DNA of 14,459 nt from an uncultured bacterium. GTDB taxonomy: Bacteria; Patescibacteriota; Minisyncoccia; Phycocordibacterales; UBA1006. Positions 1 through 5,800 of the stretch are shown here, one piece after another (the first letter of the stretch is position 1; the number at the start of each line of letters is the position of its first letter). The notes beneath the pieces were generated by a model. That model ran no database searches. It saw only the letters and a list, made by a program, of their open reading frames with translations, and was not told where the DNA came from. Location of the stretch: NCBI GenBank assembly GCA_903873095.1, contig CAIQMU010000096.1:1-14459 (forward strand), given 5' to 3'. The translations under genes and the position numbers were made by a program.

Positions 1-51
1 ATCCTCCCCTTTATAAGGGGAGGTGCCGAGGCTCTGCGAGGCGGAGGGGTT
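1..51 (+). repeat. GC-rich hairpin repeat, copy 1
   Basis: The first 50 bases match 7753-7802 at 48 of 50 positions (differences at repeat positions 12 and 34). The 25 bases at 1-25 recur inverted at 496-520. Bases 3-23 form a 9-bp stem (CCTCCCCTT / AAGGGGAGG) with a 3-base loop. About 64% of the 50 bases are G or C, well above the surrounding DNA. The direct repeat CGAGGC occurs twice in its core (27-32 and 37-42). Confidence 0.9.
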
Positions 52-88
52 TTTATTTTTTCTTTATTTTTTCTTTATCTCAATATTG

Positions 89-94
89 TAAAAT
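89..94 (+). promoter_or_regulatory. -10-like box for the DUF559 gene
   Basis: TAAAAT lies nine bases before the ATG at 104. No convincing -35 is visible; the upstream sequence is a T-rich run. The spacing predicts a leader of about three bases, as for several other genes in this window. Confidence 0.4.
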
Positions 95-103
95 TCTTCT
101 CTT

Positions 104-454
104 ATGACAAGACTTTACAATCAAGGAATTTTAAAAGAAAGACGCAAAGAATTGCGGAAAAATCTTACTCCAGAGGAGGCGATCATGTGGAATGTTTTGC
201 GCAGGTATTTTAAAAGTGCAAGATTTCGCAGACAATATTCTCTTGGTCCGTACATATTTGATTTTTATTCTGTAAAACATCGTATTGCAATCGAACTCGA
301 TGGTTCACAACATTTGGACAATGCTGAATATGACAAAGAACGAGACAGATATGCATATTCTTGTAATATTAGAACTTTGCGATTTTGGAACAAGGAAGTC
401 AGAGAAAATTTGGATGGAGTTGTAATTGCTATAGGAAAGGAGATTTTGTCGTAA
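104..454 (+). CDS. DUF559 endonuclease-domain protein (Vsr-like fold)
   Basis: A 116-residue protein that is essentially one DUF559 domain. This family belongs to the PD-(D/E)XK-type, very-short-patch-repair-like nucleases. Family landmarks are visible in order: LTPEEAIMWNVLR (21-33), FRRQYSLG (41-48), YIFDFYS with Asp53 (50-56), and the core AIELDGSQH with Glu64, Asp66, Gln69 and His70 (62-70), followed by a Y-x3-R segment and LRFWNKEV (92-99). The candidate catalytic residues are therefore intact. The substrate and cellular role of the family are not established. The gene is convergent to rpsI and bracketed by inverted repeats. The start at 104 follows a TAAAAT box by nine bases. No Shine-Dalgarno sequence is seen. 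A role in copying or moving the flanking repeats is possible but inferred only from the arrangement. Confidence 0.9.
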   Translation: MTRLYNQGILKERRKELRKNLTPEEAIMWNVLRRYFKSARFRRQYSLGPYIFDFYSVKHRIAIELDGSQHLDNAEYDKERDRYAYSCNIRTLRFWNKEVRENLDGVVIAIGKEILS

Positions 455-458
455 TTCC

Positions 459-520
459 AACCCCTCCGTCATTCGCCCGAGGCCAAGGCGAATGCCACCT
501 CCCCTTATAAAGGGGAGGAT
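459..520 (-). repeat. GC-rich hairpin repeat, copy 2, variant core
   Basis: On the minus strand this copy starts with the same 25 bases as copy 1 (496-520) and ends with the same CGGAGGGGTT block (459-468). The 27-base core between them is unrelated to the 16-base core of copies 1 and 3. It forms its own hairpin, CATTCGCC / GGCGAATG, with a nine-base loop. It begins five bases after the DUF559 stop codon. Confidence 0.85.
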
Positions 521-530
521 TTTTCGCGCA

Positions 531-563
531 AGAAAAAAGTCCTGTTTCCAGGACATTTTTCTT
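531..563. terminator. Bidirectional intrinsic terminator (rpsI operon / DUF559)
   Basis: A hairpin GTCCTG / CAGGAC (539-554) has an A-rich left flank and a T-rich right flank, so a U tract follows the stem on either strand. Read on the minus strand, the loop is GAAA and the stem can be extended by A-U pairs. It lies about 20 bases beyond the rpsI stop codon and separates the convergent DUF559 and rpsI genes. Confidence 0.85.
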
Positions 564-581
564 GTGCTTGTAGCAAACGAA

Positions 582-989
582 TTATCGTTTTGACCACTGT
601 GAAGATTTTCGAGCTTTCTTGAGTCCGAACTTGCGTCGTTCTTTTGAACGCGCATCTCGTTTCAAGAAACCAAGTTTTTTCACTTCTGATTTCAAGACTT
701 CGTCAGTTGTAGAAAGTGCTCGTGCAATTCCGTGGCGGATAGCCTCGGCTTGTGAATGAACACCACCTCCTTTGACGACAACCGTTATGGCATAGTCTTT
801 TACATCCTTTGGTTTCTGAAGAGATTCAGAAGCAACGCGGACCAAGTCCTTTGTTGCAAAGTATGCATCGACTGGCTTATCGTTGACGATGAATGAAGGA
901 GTTGCTGATTCTGTAATGCGTACGCGTGCGGTTGACGTTTTGCGTCGTCCGATGGCTGCAATGTATTGTGCTGATTTTGCTGCTGACAT
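582..989 (-). CDS. rpsI: 30S ribosomal protein S9
   Basis: A 135-residue S9, close to the usual bacterial length of about 130. Typical features are the N-terminal AIGRRKTSTARVRI (12-25), the glycine-rich VVVKGGGVHSQAEAIRHGIARAL segment in the middle, and the basic C-terminal tail (RRKFGLKKARK... ending SKR). In the family the tail reaches into the ribosomal P site. It is the last gene of the ribosomal operon; it follows rplM by five bases, the usual rplM-rpsI pair, and is followed by a strong terminator. No Shine-Dalgarno sequence precedes the ATG. Confidence 0.98.
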   Translation of the reverse strand: MSAAKSAQYIAAIGRRKTSTARVRITESATPSFIVNDKPVDAYFATKDLVRVASESLQKPKDVKDYAITVVVKGGGVHSQAEAIRHGIARALSTTDEVLKSEVKKLGFLKRDARSKERRKFGLKKARKSSQWSKR

Positions 990-994
990 ACTAG

Positions 995-1336
995 TTAGTC
1001 GTTGATGACCAAATTCTTAAGAGTCGGCGTGCGCAACTTGTTGCGAGGAAGCATTCCTCGAACGGTGCGCATAACGGCTTCCTTCATACCTCGTCGACCG
1101 ATCAAGTGACCTCGAGATTCTTTTTTCAAACCTCCCGGGTAACCTGAGTAACTTTGGTATTCTTCTTGTAAACGTTTTTCCGAAAGATCGAGTTGTGAAG
1201 CATTGTTGATGATCACTCGAACTTTGGAAACTTTATTGGGTGCAAATCCCGTGTCGTGTTTACCTCGCAGATACGCTGCGGCTTCACTTGCGACGCGGCC
1301 AAGCTTTTTCCCTGCTGCATCAATAATGTATTCCAT
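995..1336 (-). CDS. rplM: 50S ribosomal protein L13, short form
   Basis: A 113-residue L13. It starts at the family's IIDAAGKKLGRVASEAA motif (4-20) and contains the conserved SGYPGG (64-69) and RRGMKEAVMRTVRGMLPRNKL block. The E. coli protein is 142 residues. The missing part is the N-terminal strand normally found before the DA-x-GKxLGR motif, plus some C-terminal residues. An in-frame stop lies a few codons upstream of this ATG, so no longer start is available. Shortened L13 agrees with the reduced ribosomal proteins of Patescibacteria. It lies between rplQ and rpsI in the operon. The start lacks a Shine-Dalgarno sequence. Confidence 0.96.
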   Translation of the reverse strand: MEYIIDAAGKKLGRVASEAAAYLRGKHDTGFAPNKVSKVRVIINNASQLDLSEKRLQEEYQSYSGYPGGLKKESRGHLIGRRGMKEAVMRTVRGMLPRNKLRTPTLKNLVIND

Positions 1337-1359
1337 AAATGGTTGGGTCTAGTTAATAA

Positions 1360-1719
1360 TTAGACGAATTCGATCAATGCCATTTCACTGCCATCTGACA
1401 AGCGATTTGGAAGTTTAAGAATTCGGATGTAGCCACCGTGTCGGTCGGCATACTTCGGAGCAATGTTCTTGATAAGTTCGTGTGCAACATCGAGCTGTCC
1501 GCCCATGTCTGCTGCAAGGTTTCGGATGACTGAGAGATCACTTGGACCTTTCTTGGCAACCGTAACCATCTTTTCAACCATCGGTCGGATTTCTTTGGCA
1601 CGTGGAAGTGTTGTCTGAATTCGTCCGTTGATGACCAGAGCACGAATCAAAGAGCGCAAGAATGCTTTGCGGTCTTTTCGTTCTCGTCCGAATTTTCGGT
1701 TGTTATCGTGGTGTCGCAT
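1360..1719 (-). CDS. rplQ: 50S ribosomal protein L17
   Basis: A 119-residue L17, normal bacterial length. It starts MRHHDNNRKFGRERKDRKAF, the family's basic N-terminus, followed by LRSLIRALVINGRIQTTLPRAKEIRPMVEKMVTVAK. The end carries the typical GGYIRILKLPNRLSDGSEMALIEFV. It is six bases downstream of rpoA, the standard rpoA-rplQ order, and was probably translated from the same mRNA. The start lies in an A/T-rich stretch without Shine-Dalgarno sequence. Confidence 0.97.
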   Translation of the reverse strand: MRHHDNNRKFGRERKDRKAFLRSLIRALVINGRIQTTLPRAKEIRPMVEKMVTVAKKGPSDLSVIRNLAADMGGQLDVAHELIKNIAPKYADRHGGYIRILKLPNRLSDGSEMALIEFV

Positions 1720-1725
1720 AAAATA

Positions 1726-2706
1726 TTATTTCTTAAGTGAGAGGTTGTAGCCCGAAAGCACGTCCTTTACTTCATTCAATCCTTTCTCGCCAAATCCATC
1801 AAGATCAAGCAAGCCTTCTTCTGTCTTCTGGAGCAATCCTCCGACTGTTCGGATTCCTGCATCTGAAAGTGCGTTGAGTGTTCGTGTTGAAAATTGAAGT
1901 GAATCGATGCGAGTTTTCAACATCTCTGTAAGATCTTCTTTGTCCATTTCTGGTTCAGAATCTTCTTTTGATGATGCTGATGATACTGTTACCGGTTCAG
2001 GAATTTTTGTTTCTGCGATTTCTTTCAAATCAAGAATCGCACGAAACTGATCAAGCATGATTTTGATTGACATTTCAAGTACATCTTTTGGAGATACTGA
2101 TCCATCTGTATCAATCGTCATGCGAAGACGGTTGTAGTTTGTTCGATCACCGACACGCATATCCTCGACATCGTAGCTTGCGCCAACGACCGGTGAGAAT
2201 CGTGCATCTGTCATGATTGTTCCAACATCAACCTTTTCCTTGGTAAGAGCTTCTCGAGAAACGAATCCGAGTCCTTTTGAGACAACGATTTCGATTGCGA
2301 GTTCTCCTTTGCCTGAAATTTCCGCGATCACTTGATCAGGATTCATGACGACAAGACCTCCTGGTGTTTCAAAATCCCCAGCTGTTACAACTCCACTTTT
2401 AACCGAAAGAGTTGCCGTTTGAGACTCGTCACCTGCGATTTGGAAGCGAACTTTTTTCAAGTTGAGAATGATCGCCATCACGTCTTCACGAACTCCTGGG
2501 AGTGTTGAGAATTCATGATCAGCTCCCTTAATTTTCACACTTGTGATCGCAGCACCCGGAATCGATGAATAGATAATTCGGCGCAAGGAATTTCCGAGCG
2601 TATGCCCGTATCCAGGATACAATCCTTCGATTTCGAAGATTCCGCGTTTGTCGTCGCTTGAAACGATTTTGAGTTTTGAAGGCAAGACGATTGAAAGGTT
2701 CATCAT
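1726..2706 (-). CDS. rpoA: DNA-directed RNA polymerase subunit alpha
   Basis: A 326-residue alpha subunit of usual length. The N-terminal assembly domain (about 1-235) contains the dimerisation segment GYGHTLGNSLRRIIYSSIPG (32-51). An acidic, Ser/Glu-rich linker (about 240-260) leads to the C-terminal domain (about 262-326). There, Arg275 and Asn278 occupy the positions of E. coli Arg265 and Asn268, which contact UP-element DNA. The helix-hairpin-helix part DLDGFGEKGLNEV follows. The ORF begins ATG ATG, so initiation could be at 2706 or 2703. It is within the ribosomal operon between rpsD (52-base gap) and rplQ (6-base gap). Retaining a full C-terminal domain suggests that promoter recognition through UP-like elements is kept in this reduced genome. 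Confidence 0.98.
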   Translation of the reverse strand: MMNLSIVLPSKLKIVSSDDKRGIFEIEGLYPGYGHTLGNSLRRIIYSSIPGAAITSVKIKGADHEFSTLPGVREDVMAIILNLKKVRFQIAGDESQTATLSVKSGVVTAGDFETPGGLVVMNPDQVIAEISGKGELAIEIVVSKGLGFVSREALTKEKVDVGTIMTDARFSPVVGASYDVEDMRVGDRTNYNRLRMTIDTDGSVSPKDVLEMSIKIMLDQFRAILDLKEIAETKIPEPVTVSSASSKEDSEPEMDKEDLTEMLKTRIDSLQFSTRTLNALSDAGIRTVGGLLQKTEEGLLDLDGFGEKGLNEVKDVLSGYNLSLKK

Positions 2707-2758
2707 AATAATTTGGGGATGATGATAGATTGATAAATAAAGGACTCTCTCGTACTAA

Positions 2759-3361
2759 TTATCGACTGTAGAACTCGATTACGGCCTGGAAGTTAAGGAA
2801 TGCATCAGGAGTTTTTGGATCTCCTGAGACTTTCGCGGTAAGCGCCTTGTCATCCCATGTCAACCATTCTGGTTTCTTCACTGCTTTTAATTTAACCGCA
2901 GCTTCAGCAAACAATCCGTTTGATTTACTTCCTTCGCGAATAGCGACAACATCTCCAAGCTTTACAGCGTATGACGGAATTGTCATTTTCTTGCCGTTAA
3001 CGGTGAAATGTCCATGGGAAGCCATCTGTCGTGCCAAGGCTCGCGTAGATGCAAAGCCGAGTCGGTAGATAACATTGTCGAGTCGTTCTTCGAGCTGTCG
3101 GAAGAGAAGTGTTGCAGGGGTTGTGCCTTTCTTGGCAGTTTCCATTGCGTGTTCCACGTAATTTCCAAATTGCTTTTCACGAACACCGTACATAAATCGA
3201 ACTTTTTGTTTTTCGATGAGCTGGTTTCCGTAGTCAGAACGTCGTCCACCCATTTTCTTTCCCTTTTTAACAGGTTCAGATTGAGCGAATTTTGCAGTCT
3301 GGCATTTTTCAAAGATTGGTGTACCGAGTCGTCGGCACAACTTGTATTTTTTCTGTGTCAT
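2759..3361 (-). CDS. rpsD: 30S ribosomal protein S4
   Basis: A 200-residue S4, near the usual 200-208. The S4 RNA-binding domain is at about 92-152 (RLDNVIYRLGF, STRALARQMASHGHFTVNG). The C-terminus ends with the family's LNFQAVIEFYSR-type tail. Only two cysteines (9 and 20) are present in the N-terminal region, where zinc-binding S4 proteins have four, so a zinc site is unlikely. S4 nucleates 30S assembly; in other bacteria it can repress its own operon, but nothing in this sequence shows that. It lies 12 bases after rpsK. Confidence 0.97.
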   Translation of the reverse strand: MTQKKYKLCRRLGTPIFEKCQTAKFAQSEPVKKGKKMGGRRSDYGNQLIEKQKVRFMYGVREKQFGNYVEHAMETAKKGTTPATLLFRQLEERLDNVIYRLGFASTRALARQMASHGHFTVNGKKMTIPSYAVKLGDVVAIREGSKSNGLFAEAAVKLKAVKKPEWLTWDDKALTAKVSGDPKTPDAFLNFQAVIEFYSR

Positions 3362-3373
3362 ATAATTATTTGA

Positions 3374-3808
3374 TTATACGCGTCGTGGCTTTTTCGCACG
3401 TGGACCATTAAATGGAACGGGTGTGCGATCTTTGATCGAGAGAAGCTCGATTCCTTTGCCTGAAAACGCCTTAATTGCTGATTCTCGACCAGAACCAACT
3501 CCTCGTACAACAACGTGAACTTCTTTGAGTCCGATCATTGCAGCTTTTTCAGCGAGAACTTCACCGATTTTTGCAGCAGCAAACGGAGTACCTTTTTTGG
3601 CACCTTTAAACCCAAGAGCACCTGATGATGATGACATGATGGCGTTTCCGTCCATGTCTGTCAAAAGAGCTTTGGTGTTGTTGAATGTTGCCTGAACATG
3701 AAGAATTCCTGTAACAAGCTTCTTTTTAGGTGTACGCGAAACAGCACGGTCTCGAAGAGACTTGTCAACGCGGGTACCTTCTGTTTTTACAATTCGTTTT
3801 TTACCCAT
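3374..3808 (-). CDS. rpsK: 30S ribosomal protein S11
   Basis: A 144-residue S11, slightly longer than the usual 128-130 because of a basic N-terminal extension (about residues 1-33: MGKKRIVKTEG...TPKKK). The core starts at GILHVQATFNNTKALLTDMDG and contains SSGALGFKGAKKGTPFAA and VVVRGVGSGRESAIKA. The C-terminus has the typical DRTPVPFNGPRAKKPRRV. It is four bases downstream of rpsM. S11 sits on the 30S platform next to the mRNA exit region where an anti-Shine-Dalgarno helix would form, but no direct link to the lack of such sequences here is shown. Confidence 0.97.
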   Translation of the reverse strand: MGKKRIVKTEGTRVDKSLRDRAVSRTPKKKLVTGILHVQATFNNTKALLTDMDGNAIMSSSSGALGFKGAKKGTPFAAAKIGEVLAEKAAMIGLKEVHVVVRGVGSGRESAIKAFSGKGIELLSIKDRTPVPFNGPRAKKPRRV

Positions 3809-3812
3809 ATGA

Positions 3813-4193
3813 TTATGTCTTCGAATCGGTCTTTCGTCCCGATCCCATGGTTACACGCTTGTTTCCTCGAACCGTTCGTGAATTTGTCTTTGTTCGCTGA
3901 CCCTTTGTAGGGAGTCCACGCGCATGACGCATTCCTCGGTATGAACCGATATCTTTCAAACGTTTTACGTTTTGTCCGATTTCACGCTTCAAGTTTCCTT
4001 CTAATTTCATTTCCTCGACAAGTTTTCGGATGGCAACTTCGTTATCTGCAGTCAAATCTTTGATCTTACTGATTGGGTCGATCTTGCAAGTCTTGCAAAT
4101 AGCAAGTGCGCGTGCAGGTCCGATTCCATAGATAGCGGTCAAGCCATACTGAACATTTTTGTTGTCGGGAAGAGTAATTCCTAGTAAACGCAT
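3813..4193 (-). CDS. rpsM: 30S ribosomal protein S13
   Basis: A 126-residue S13 starting MRLLGITLPDNKNVQYGLTA, followed by the helix-two-turn-helix IYGIGPARALAICK and the C-terminal SYRGMRHARGLPTKGQRTKTN signature with its basic tail. The open frame continues 25 codons upstream, but that stretch overlaps rpmJ and lacks similarity to S13. The ATG at 4193, seven bases after the rpmJ stop codon, is therefore preferred. The protein contacts the P-site tRNA and bridges to the 50S subunit. No Shine-Dalgarno sequence is present. Confidence 0.96.
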   Translation of the reverse strand: MRLLGITLPDNKNVQYGLTAIYGIGPARALAICKTCKIDPISKIKDLTADNEVAIRKLVEEMKLEGNLKREIGQNVKRLKDIGSYRGMRHARGLPTKGQRTKTNSRTVRGNKRVTMGSGRKTDSKT

Positions 4194-4200
4194 ATAATAA

Positions 4201-4314
4201 TTATTGTCGAGCCTTGTGGCGCGGGTTTTTCTTGTTAATGCGATACAAACGACCTTTTCGTCGAACAATGATATCGTCCGGACTAATTTTTTTGATTGAT
4301 GATCGAATTTTCAT
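4201..4314 (-). CDS. rpmJ: 50S ribosomal protein L36, cysteine-free form
   Basis: A 37-residue L36, found by translating the gap between infA and rpsM. It starts [20 protein letters not shown], and the remaining residues are [17 protein letters not shown] followed by TAA. The family pattern K-x-R-x-S-x-K, RRKGR and NPRHKxRQ is clear. The zinc-ribbon positions normally occupied by Cys and His hold other residues (SPDD in place of C-x2-C), so this is a non-zinc version. Its place between infA and rpsM is the standard order. The ATG is 69 bases after the infA stop, with no Shine-Dalgarno sequence. Confidence 0.94.
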   Translation of the reverse strand: MKIRSSIKKISPDDIIVRRKGRLYRINKKNPRHKARQ

Positions 4315-4383
4315 AATCTGTATCTTATAATTAATAAATTTCAGAATAGCTGACAAAATATAAACGAGGGTAATCTAAAATAA

Positions 4384-4599
4384 TTACGCTCGTTTTACGT
4401 TTCTTCCCTTCCCTCCGTAGGGTTCGAGAAGCACATGAACCGTATCACCGATCAAAACTTTGATGCGATGAAGTTTCATTTTGCCTGAAAGGTAGGAAAC
4501 TTGTTCCGTACCATCTTGAAAACGTACGCGAAACATAGCGTTCGGTAACGCTTCGATGACTTCTGCTGTGACGATGTTTTTTTCGTCTGTGGGTACCAT
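4384..4599 (-). CDS. infA: Translation initiation factor IF-1
   Basis: A 71-residue OB-fold protein, the usual IF-1 size. Recognisable segments are VTAEVIEALPNAMFRVRFQDG (about 9-29), SGKMKLHRIKVLIGDTVHVLLEPYG and the GR-x-V-x-R end. The open frame extends to an ATG at 4623, but this longer start would place the first codons over the -10 box of the promoter (4614-4619), so ATG 4599 is chosen. It is the first gene of the operon. IF-1 binds the 30S A site and helps start-codon selection. The predicted mRNA leader is only about eight bases and has no Shine-Dalgarno sequence. Confidence 0.95.
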   Translation of the reverse strand: MVPTDEKNIVTAEVIEALPNAMFRVRFQDGTEQVSYLSGKMKLHRIKVLIGDTVHVLLEPYGGKGRNVKRA

Positions 4600-4613
4600 G
4601 TGCAGTAAACACC

Positions 4614-4642
4614 ATCCTATCAAAAATGCTTTATAATGTCAA
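4614..4642 (-). promoter_or_regulatory. Promoter of the infA-rpsI operon
   Basis: On the minus strand a perfect -35 TTGACA (4637-4642) is followed after exactly 17 bases by TAGGAT (4614-4619, four of six matches to TATAAT). The predicted transcript start is near 4607, eight bases before the infA ATG. This is the best -35 in the window, fitting a highly expressed operon. Confidence 0.7.
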
Positions 4643-4706
4643 CACACCGCGAGTTATCCACTCCTCAAATCCCCTATTTACAAGGATTTAAAAAGTGTGG
4701 CAACAA

Positions 4707-4731
4707 AATTTCCCCCGTCAAGAGGGAAATT
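4707..4731. repeat. Inverted repeat upstream of infA promoter
   Basis: AATTTCCC (4707-4714) and GGGAAATT (4724-4731) form a perfect 8-bp inverted repeat with a nine-base spacer. It lies between the terminator of the neighbouring gene and the infA promoter, about 65 bases upstream of the -35. It could be a protein-binding site or a backup hairpin; its function is unknown. Confidence 0.4.
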
Positions 4732-4748
4732 CACAGGTTTTTCCAACA

Positions 4749-4771
4749 AAAAACCACCTTTTAAGGGTGGT
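4749..4771 (-). terminator. Intrinsic terminator after the 317-residue protein gene
   Basis: On the minus strand ACCACC / GGTGGT (4753-4771), extended by weaker inner pairs, is followed by a run of six T. It starts nine bases beyond the stop codon at 4780. Confidence 0.8.
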
Positions 4772-4779
4772 TTTAATCT

Positions 4780-5733
4780 CTAGTTCGTAAACGCAAAGTT
4801 CAAATTCTGCATTTCTTGATCAAACATCTGATAAGTTGAAGACTGATTTGGTGCTTGAGTGCTTGGATTCGTGCGATCGTACTGGTCAGTGAAAATCAAA
4901 TTATAGAATTGTCCATTGTGAGGCGCGCAGTAAACAGCATCAATCGAATTACTTTCCATTCCACCAAAACCACCTGTGCCGGTAATTTTTTGAAATATTA
5001 TTCCATTTATTGAAATACTACTTGTCACCTGACTTGCTGAGCCACTTATATTACTCTCACATGAGGTACCGACATCGAGATTATGAATTCCTGGAACACC
5101 ATAAGGCGTATTGGAAGACCAAGACACTCCATCTTGTCTAAGTGAAATACCTTGTGGCAGAGTCATTTGAAAATGATACGTCGCATTACTGAAGACATTA
5201 GCGCTTGACTGTTGATTTGCATTGATGGTAAATGAATTATCAGAAAAATCTTCTGCGCCTGAATTTGAATCTGGAGGAGTACTTATTTCAATAATATATT
5301 TTCCAGATGTTATAGTACTGGGTATAGTAACAACCTCACTGCCACTTGTTCCAGAAATCCACCCTCCAAGAAAATTTTCATTACTTGTTGAATTAGGATT
5401 ACCACTTGAATTGAAACCAGCAAAACCTAAGAGTGTTACTCCAACCTGAGTTTTAACATTGCAGCTCTTCCACGTTATCGTGATTTGCTGTCCTGCGATA
5501 TATGTTTCTCCTCCATTCGGCGAAAGCACTGTAATTGAAGGATTACATGATGCTGTAGATGAAGATGTTGTAGTCGTAACTTGTGACGAAAGAGTTTGTG
5601 GTGTTTCATTAAGATTCGACTGTGATCCGTCAATTTGAATAACAGGTGCCGGCGTTGCTGTTTTCCAAATCGCATATCCACTAATGGCAATAATAATTAA
5701 AACAAGAATTCCAATAACAATGTTTTTGTTCAT
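4780..5733 (-). CDS. Membrane-anchored secreted protein with Kre9/Knh1-like domain (paralog A)
   Basis: A 317-residue protein with an uncleaved-looking N-terminal membrane segment (about 4-22, MNKNIVIGIL then hydrophobic) and a Ser/Thr-rich linker. An Ig-like segment follows (about 63-171), starting CNPSITVLSPNGGETYIAGQ and continuing ITITWKSC. This resembles Kre9/Knh1-type domains common in Parcubacteria surface proteins. The C-terminal domain (about 179-317) has two cysteines (225, 269) that could pair outside the cell. The first 38 and last about 140 residues are clearly related to the next gene, which lacks the Ig-like part. Function is unknown; location is probably the outer face of the membrane. 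A TATACT box lies eight bases before the ATG. Confidence 0.6.
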   Translation of the reverse strand: MNKNIVIGILVLIIIAISGYAIWKTATPAPVIQIDGSQSNLNETPQTLSSQVTTTTSSSTASCNPSITVLSPNGGETYIAGQQITITWKSCNVKTQVGVTLLGFAGFNSSGNPNSTSNENFLGGWISGTSGSEVVTIPSTITSGKYIIEISTPPDSNSGAEDFSDNSFTINANQQSSANVFSNATYHFQMTLPQGISLRQDGVSWSSNTPYGVPGIHNLDVGTSCESNISGSASQVTSSISINGIIFQKITGTGGFGGMESNSIDAVYCAPHNGQFYNLIFTDQYDRTNPSTQAPNQSSTYQMFDQEMQNLNFAFTN

Positions 5734-5741
5734 ACGAGTCC

Positions 5742-5770
5742 AGTATAAAACGTTCCAAGTTAAAAAACAA
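5742..5770 (-). promoter_or_regulatory. Promoter of paralog A, near-leaderless
   Basis: TATACT (5742-5747) is eight bases before the ATG at 5733, with TTGTTT (5765-5770) 17 bases further upstream. The sequence from the -10 to the ATG is nearly the same as before paralog B (TATACTGRACTCGT). The -35 overlaps the terminator of the upstream gene. Confidence 0.55.
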
Positions 5771-5788
5771 CCTTTGGAAAGGTGGTTT
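5762..5788 (-). terminator. Intrinsic terminator after paralog B
   Basis: On the minus strand AAACCACCTTT / AAAGGTTGTTT (5765-5788) pairs with one mismatch and runs into six T. It resembles the terminators at 4749-4771 and 6461-6484. Confidence 0.7.
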
Positions 5789-5800
5789 AGTGATTAGATG

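Larger units (their letters stand above)
1..520. mobile_element. Putative DUF559-nuclease unit bracketed by inverted hairpin repeats
   Basis: The unit consists of repeat copy 1 (1-51, plus orientation), a promoter-like -10, a DUF559 endonuclease gene (104-454) and repeat copy 2 (459-520, minus orientation). The outermost 25 bases (1-25 and 496-520) are perfect inverted repeats, and a second 10-base block (42-51 and 459-468) is also inverted and identical. The gene is the only one on the plus strand. The unit sits just outside the terminator of the ribosomal operon. Because the window starts at the first base of copy 1, the left flank and any target duplication cannot be seen. That this is a transposing or nuclease-mobilised unit is inference; no transposase is present. 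Confidence 0.5.

Noticed and set aside
1-520. CRISPR or repeat array
   Set aside because: Only two repeat copies, in inverted orientation with a gene between them, and one distant copy. There is no regular spacing, and no cas genes are present.
305-655. Minus-strand open frame antisense to the DUF559 gene and running into rpsI
   Set aside because: It crosses the DUF559 gene, repeat copy 2, the terminator and the end of rpsI in a different frame, and has no recognisable features. It is a shadow.
4194-4268. N-terminal extension of rpsM up to an ATG at 4268
   Set aside because: It overlaps rpmJ, which is clearly a real gene in another frame, and does not resemble S13. The conserved S13 start is at 4193.
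4315-4383. Second promoter between infA and rpmJ (TTGTCA at about 4351-4356)
   Set aside because: No acceptable -10 at 16-18 bases; the region is simply A/T-rich. It is more likely an intra-operon gap.
4600-4623. Longer infA start at 4623
   Set aside because: The first codons would coincide with the TAGGAT -10 box. IF-1 similarity begins after the ATG at 4599.
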